Assembly: GCA_041485385.1 (NCBI GenBank)
Contig: JBGPJM010000215.1
Span: forward strand, 1-8,320
Length of the DNA stretch: 8,320 nucleotides
Reading direction: 5' to 3'
Source: JBGPJM01 sp041485385
GTDB taxonomy: Bacteria; Planctomycetota; Phycisphaerae; Phycisphaerales; UBA1924
The notes under the pieces are model-generated. The model did no database searches. It had not been told where the DNA came from and was given only the letters and a program-made list of their open reading frames with translations. The stretch's first letter is position 1. Each line of letters begins with the position of its first letter. Shown here piece after piece: positions 5,117 to 8,320 of this stretch. The translations under genes were made by a program, and so were the position numbers.

Positions 5117-6214
5117 GTGAACATCACCGTCAAAGTTCCCCAGGGCGCTGAGCGCGTCACGATGCTGGGCTTGGGGGATCGGAACCTCAAGATCATCCGC
5201 GAGACCCTGGGCGTCAAGGTGGCGGCGCGGGAGGGGACCGTGCAGGTCAGCGGCGAAAGCGACGCCGTCGCCGCGGCGAAGGATGTTCTAGGCAGGCTCG
5301 AGCAGGCAGCGGAACAGGAAGTTCATCTTTCGCGTCAGCAGGTGCTGGACCTGGTGGGGCGCGCGATGGCTGCGGGACGGGAGGCCGCGAGGCAGTCGCC
5401 TGAGCGCCCGTGGGTGGACCAACTGGACGTCTACGCCGACGGGCAGCCGATTCTGGCCAAGACTCCCAATCAGCAACTCTACCTGGACGCGATCCGCGAC
5501 TATGACCTGGTTTTCGGGATCGGGCCGGCGGGGACGGGGAAGACGTACCTCGCAGTGGCCGCGGCGGCGCACATGCTCAAGGCGGGTCTGACGAAGAAGG
5601 TCATCCTTGTGAGGCCCGCGGTCGAGGCGGGCGAGCGACTGGGATTCCTTCCCGGCGACCTGCAGGCCAAGGTCAACCCCTACCTGCGGCCGCTCTTCGA
5701 TGCCCTCCACGACATGATGGACTTTGCGACCATCAAGCGGTTCATGCTCAACGATGTCGTCGAGGTGGTGCCGCTGGCGTACATGCGCGGGCGGACGCTC
5801 AACAAGGCCGTCATCATCCTGGATGAAGCGCAGAACACGACCCGCGGCCAGATGCAGATGTTCCTGACCCGCATGGGCCACGGATCCAAGATGATCGTCA
5901 CAGGCGACACGACGCAGATCGACCTCCCCGACCCGCTGCAGAGCGGCCTGATCGATGCGGCCCGGCGCCTCCGGCGCGTCCCGGGGATCGCGTTTGTCAC
6001 GATGGACGAGCATGACATCGTGCGGCACAGCCTTGTGCAGAGGATCGTGGAGGCGTATGGCCTGCGCGACGGTCGAGCGCCCGCGGGTTGGCCGGAGGGA
6101 GTCGGTCGGCCTCCTGAATTAGGTCAAGATAACCATAACAGGGTGGTTGTAGATGATGCGCCCATGCGTGGGACTCTAGAGAATGCTGCCTCGGACCCAA
6201 CCAAACCCCAGTGA
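5117..6214 (+). CDS. phoH: PhoH-like ATPase
   Basis: The product has 365 residues and is a cytoplasmic P-loop ATPase of the PhoH/PhoL family. Residues 1-62 form a KH-like, RNA-binding-type N-terminal domain. The ATPase core follows the recognition segment TPNQQLYLDAI (116-126): Walker A GPAGTGKT (136-143), conserved RPAVEAGERLGFLPGD (166-181), Walker B VIILDEAQN (232-240, D236 and E237) and VTGDTTQIDLP (261-271). Family members are linked to RNA metabolism and ribosome maturation and often lie beside ybeY. The GTG at 5117 is chosen because the first beta strand of the N-terminal domain begins there; the next ATG (5162) would cut into it. Length is slightly above the usual 320-340 because of a tail after about residue 325 that is poorer in GC and looks unconserved. 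It is followed after 126 bases by the 7TM-HD gene, a common pairing. Confidence 0.95.
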   Translation: MNITVKVPQGAERVTMLGLGDRNLKIIRETLGVKVAAREGTVQVSGESDAVAAAKDVLGRLEQAAEQEVHLSRQQVLDLVGRAMAAGREAARQSPERPWVDQLDVYADGQPILAKTPNQQLYLDAIRDYDLVFGIGPAGTGKTYLAVAAAAHMLKAGLTKKVILVRPAVEAGERLGFLPGDLQAKVNPYLRPLFDALHDMMDFATIKRFMLNDVVEVVPLAYMRGRTLNKAVIILDEAQNTTRGQMQMFLTRMGHGSKMIVTGDTTQIDLPDPLQSGLIDAARRLRRVPGIAFVTMDEHDIVRHSLVQRIVEAYGLRDGRAPAGWPEGVGRPPELGQDNHNRVVVDDAPMRGTLENAASDPTKPQ

Positions 6215-6340
6215 TGGGGCGACGAGGCTCCGGGTGCTGGGCGAACCCGCCGATCAAGGGTTCTCGGCCGTTGCAAGGATTGAGGCCGGAGTCTGAGAGC
6301 TGACGGATAGGCGGGGGGGGGGGGGGCGAAGACCGGGACC
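6215..6340 (+). promoter_or_regulatory. Gap between phoH and the 7TM-HD gene, no terminator seen
   Basis: No T-run terminator and no open frame with a start leading into the next gene were found: TAG at 6308-6310 closes the frame of the ATG at 6341. The two genes are probably co-transcribed. No standard Shine-Dalgarno site precedes 6341; the nearest G-rich sequence is the G14 tract. Confidence 0.4.
6313..6326 (+). repeat. G14 homopolymer in the leader of the 7TM-HD gene
   Basis: Fourteen consecutive G end 14 bases before the ATG at 6341. The tract lies after an in-frame stop, so it is untranslated with this start. Confidence 0.8.
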
Positions 6341-8320
6341 ATGCCGCGCGACCCTTCCAGAACGAGCTCGAAGACCCGTCGGGGGGAGCTGCGCCGCACG
6401 ATCCGGCGCGGTGGTCGGCTTGGCTCGCTCGGCGTCGATTGGCAGGCGCTGCGTCGTACGCCGGCCGTCGGGTGGGGCCTGCTCATCTGGGGTGTCTTCA
6501 CGATCGTCGTCGGCGCCGCGGCGATGTGGACCCGCGAGCAGCCGCTTGTCGCCGTCGGGCGCATCGCCCATGAGACCCGGACCGTCCGGACGACGTTCGA
6601 GGTCGTGGACGAGCAGGCGACCGACCGTGAACGCGAGAAAGCCCGGCAGCAGGCCCCGCGCGTCTATCAGCTCAACGTCGGGGAGCACGAGAAGCTGATC
6701 GCGGAGCTGGAGAACCTGCCGCGCGCCGTCGCCGACGTGGTCAGTGTGGACGATGTGGAGGCCGGCCTTCGCGAGCGGTTCGGGCTCACGCCCGACACGC
6801 TCGCCGCGATCCAGTTCCAGGTCGAGCAGGGGCAGGTGCGCGAGTCTTGGAGCCAGCGTGTCCGCAAGCTGGGGGAGAACCTGCTGGTCACGCCGCTCTT
6901 GGACCCCACCGAATACCAGGTGGAGAACACGACGCCCAACGTGGACGTCGAGCTGCGCCGGCCGGGCGGTCCGTCCCGGCCGGTCCGCAAGGGGAACGTC
7001 ACCAACGTTCAGAGCGCGCAGCTCAGGGACGAGATGATCGCCCTCGCTGCCCGCTCGACATTCCAGGGCTCGCTGCTCGAGGTCGTGGTGAACCGTCTGA
7101 CCTGGCAGCCCAAGCCCAACTACCTCTTCGATCAAGCGGCCACCACCGCCGCCCAGGACATCCAGGCCGCGCACGTGAACCCGCAGAAGATCACCCACAC
7201 CGAGCGGGAGATCATCTTCCGGCGCGGCGACGTGGTGAAGGCCGAGCAGTTGGAGCTGTTCGCGACCGACCTGCGCAAGACGCGAGCGGCGGCCCAGCCG
7301 TGGCAGGTCTGGCTCGGCCGGGCGAGCGTGCTGGGGCTCGTGGGCGCCGTGGCGCTGGCGCTGGCGGGGTACACCATCTTGTTCTGTCCGCGCATCCGGA
7401 GGAACCCGCTGCGCGTCGCGGCCGTGGCGGGGCTGCTGGGGGCGGCGGCGCTGGTCGCCTGCTGGGGGACCGCGGTGCAGCCGCAACTGGCCGCGCTCGT
7501 TGCGATCGCCCCCACGGTGTTTGTGTCCGTCATCCTGGCGATCGCGTACGAGCGGCGCGTGGCGCTGGCGTACGGCTCGCTGCACGGGCTGGTCGTGTGT
7601 GTCGGGCTCGACCAGCCGGTGGGGATGTACGCGCTGATGATCGCCGGAGTCGGCACCGCGGTGTGGCAGCTCAAGGAGGTTCGGGACCGCAACACGCTCA
7701 TCCGCATGGGCGTCCTGGAGGGGCTGGCGCTGGGCATCGGCATGCTCATCGCCGGCGTGCTGGAGCTCCCGGTCACACCCGAGGCGCTGGAGCAGACGGC
7801 CTGGGACGCGAGCCTGGCGGCCTTCGGCGGCCTGCTGGTCGGCGGCATCACGCTGTTCATCCTGCCGACGGTGGAGCGAGCCTTCGACATTACGACGGGA
7901 ATGACTCTTATCGAGCTGCGCGACCCCAAGCAGCCGCTGCTCCGCCAGCTGCAGCAGCGGGCGCCGGGAACCTACAACCACTCGCTCAACGTGGCCAGCC
8001 TCGCCGAGGCCGCGGCGGACTCGATTGGCTGCAATGGGCTGCTTACGTACGTGGGGGCGCTGTACCACGACATCGGAAAGGTGAACAAGCCGGACTATTT
8101 CGTGGAGAACCAGACGCCGGGCTTCAACAAGCACGACAAGCTAAGCCCGGCGATGAGCCTGCTGGTGATCGTGGGGCACGTGAAGGACGGGATGGAGCTG
8201 GCCCGGGAGTTCGGGCTGCCGCGGGCGCTGCACCACTTCATCGAGGCGCACCACGGCACGACGCTGGTGGAGTACTTCTACCACCGGGCCCGGAAGCAGG
8301 CCGCGGCGGCGGATCTGGGC
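6341..8320 (+). CDS. 7TM-HD phosphohydrolase, PgpH/YqfF-like (C-terminus beyond window)
   Basis: 660 residues are present and the frame is open at the right edge. Order: a basic cytoplasmic N-terminus (1-42), a first membrane span (43-62), a large extracytoplasmic domain (about 65-320, the 7TMR-HDED position), then a membrane bundle with spans near 328-348, 357-375, 383-402, 407-423, 428-443, 457-474 and 491-509. The HD domain starts near 525. Metal-binding residues visible are H547 in GTYNHSLNV, H576-D577 in LYHDIGK, H613 in VGHVKDG, and H637-H638 in AHHG. In Listeria and Bacillus, PgpH hydrolyses c-di-AMP; that activity is known for the family there but is only inferred here. The ATG at 6341 is chosen because an in-frame stop lies at 6308 and the first span follows at the normal distance. 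Adjacent to phoH, as in many genomes where ybeY comes next. Confidence 0.93.
   Translation, partial: MPRDPSRTSSKTRRGELRRTIRRGGRLGSLGVDWQALRRTPAVGWGLLIWGVFTIVVGAAAMWTREQPLVAVGRIAHETRTVRTTFEVVDEQATDREREKARQQAPRVYQLNVGEHEKLIAELENLPRAVADVVSVDDVEAGLRERFGLTPDTLAAIQFQVEQGQVRESWSQRVRKLGENLLVTPLLDPTEYQVENTTPNVDVELRRPGGPSRPVRKGNVTNVQSAQLRDEMIALAARSTFQGSLLEVVVNRLTWQPKPNYLFDQAATTAAQDIQAAHVNPQKITHTEREIIFRRGDVVKAEQLELFATDLRKTRAAAQPWQVWLGRASVLGLVGAVALALAGYTILFCPRIRRNPLRVAAVAGLLGAAALVACWGTAVQPQLAALVAIAPTVFVSVILAIAYERRVALAYGSLHGLVVCVGLDQPVGMYALMIAGVGTAVWQLKEVRDRNTLIRMGVLEGLALGIGMLIAGVLELPVTPEALEQTAWDASLAAFGGLLVGGITLFILPTVERAFDITTGMTLIELRDPKQPLLRQLQQRAPGTYNHSLNVASLAEAAADSIGCNGLLTYVGALYHDIGKVNKPDYFVENQTPGFNKHDKLSPAMSLLVIVGHVKDGMELAREFGLPRALHHFIEAHHGTTLVEYFYHRARKQAAAADLG

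Noticed and set aside
6206..6219. Five-base-pair hairpin with a GTGA loop holding the phoH stop codon
   Set aside because: CCCCA and TGGGG pair, but a stem this short is expected by chance in GC-rich DNA and no T-run follows, so it is not called a terminator.
6254..8134. 626-residue minus-strand open frame
   Set aside because: It is antisense to the 7TM-HD gene, whose family motifs are unmistakable; His/Arg/Gln-rich shadow.

Overview
The window is GC-rich DNA from a bacterium that is most likely a planctomycete, possibly of the Phycisphaerae type. That is an inference from four things: high GC with strong third-position GC, weak or absent Shine-Dalgarno sites at several starts, a divergent membrane-anchored ECF-like sigma protein, and a phoH gene followed by a 7TM-HD (PgpH-type) gene. 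No rRNA, tRNA, transposase, phage gene or CRISPR array was recognised.

Layout. Bases 1-390 hold no gene but carry a striking degenerate decamer repeat (1-61 and 131-242) with near-helical spacing. On the minus strand follow a CPBP-family intramembrane protease (391-1263) and a secreted Cys-rich, Arg/Asp-rich repeat protein of unknown function (1514-2374). Between these two lie a G-rich octamer repeat and a clear intrinsic terminator for the secreted-protein gene. A 511-base intergenic region (2375-2885) contains the leaders of two divergent transcription units and a perfect GCAA-loop hairpin.

On the plus strand, a TPR-like protein (2886-3548) and a sigma-70/ECF-like protein with a C-terminal membrane or signal segment (3550-4467) are separated by one base and end at a strong terminator (4490-4511). 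They look like a two-gene operon for a membrane-linked regulator. Convergent with it is a small secreted or anchored hypothetical protein (4531-4983, minus).

Divergent from that gene is the best-understood part: phoH (5117-6214, GTG start) followed by a 7TM-HD phosphohydrolase gene (6341 to beyond the right edge). In many bacteria these neighbours lie with ybeY, which would be the expected next gene outside the window.

The main points of interest are: the sigma-like protein whose C-terminal extension reads like a complete signal peptide followed by a 40-residue tail that begins and ends with the same octapeptide; the helically phased decamer repeat at the left edge; and two long G/C homopolymers (10 and 14 bases) placed right at gene starts.
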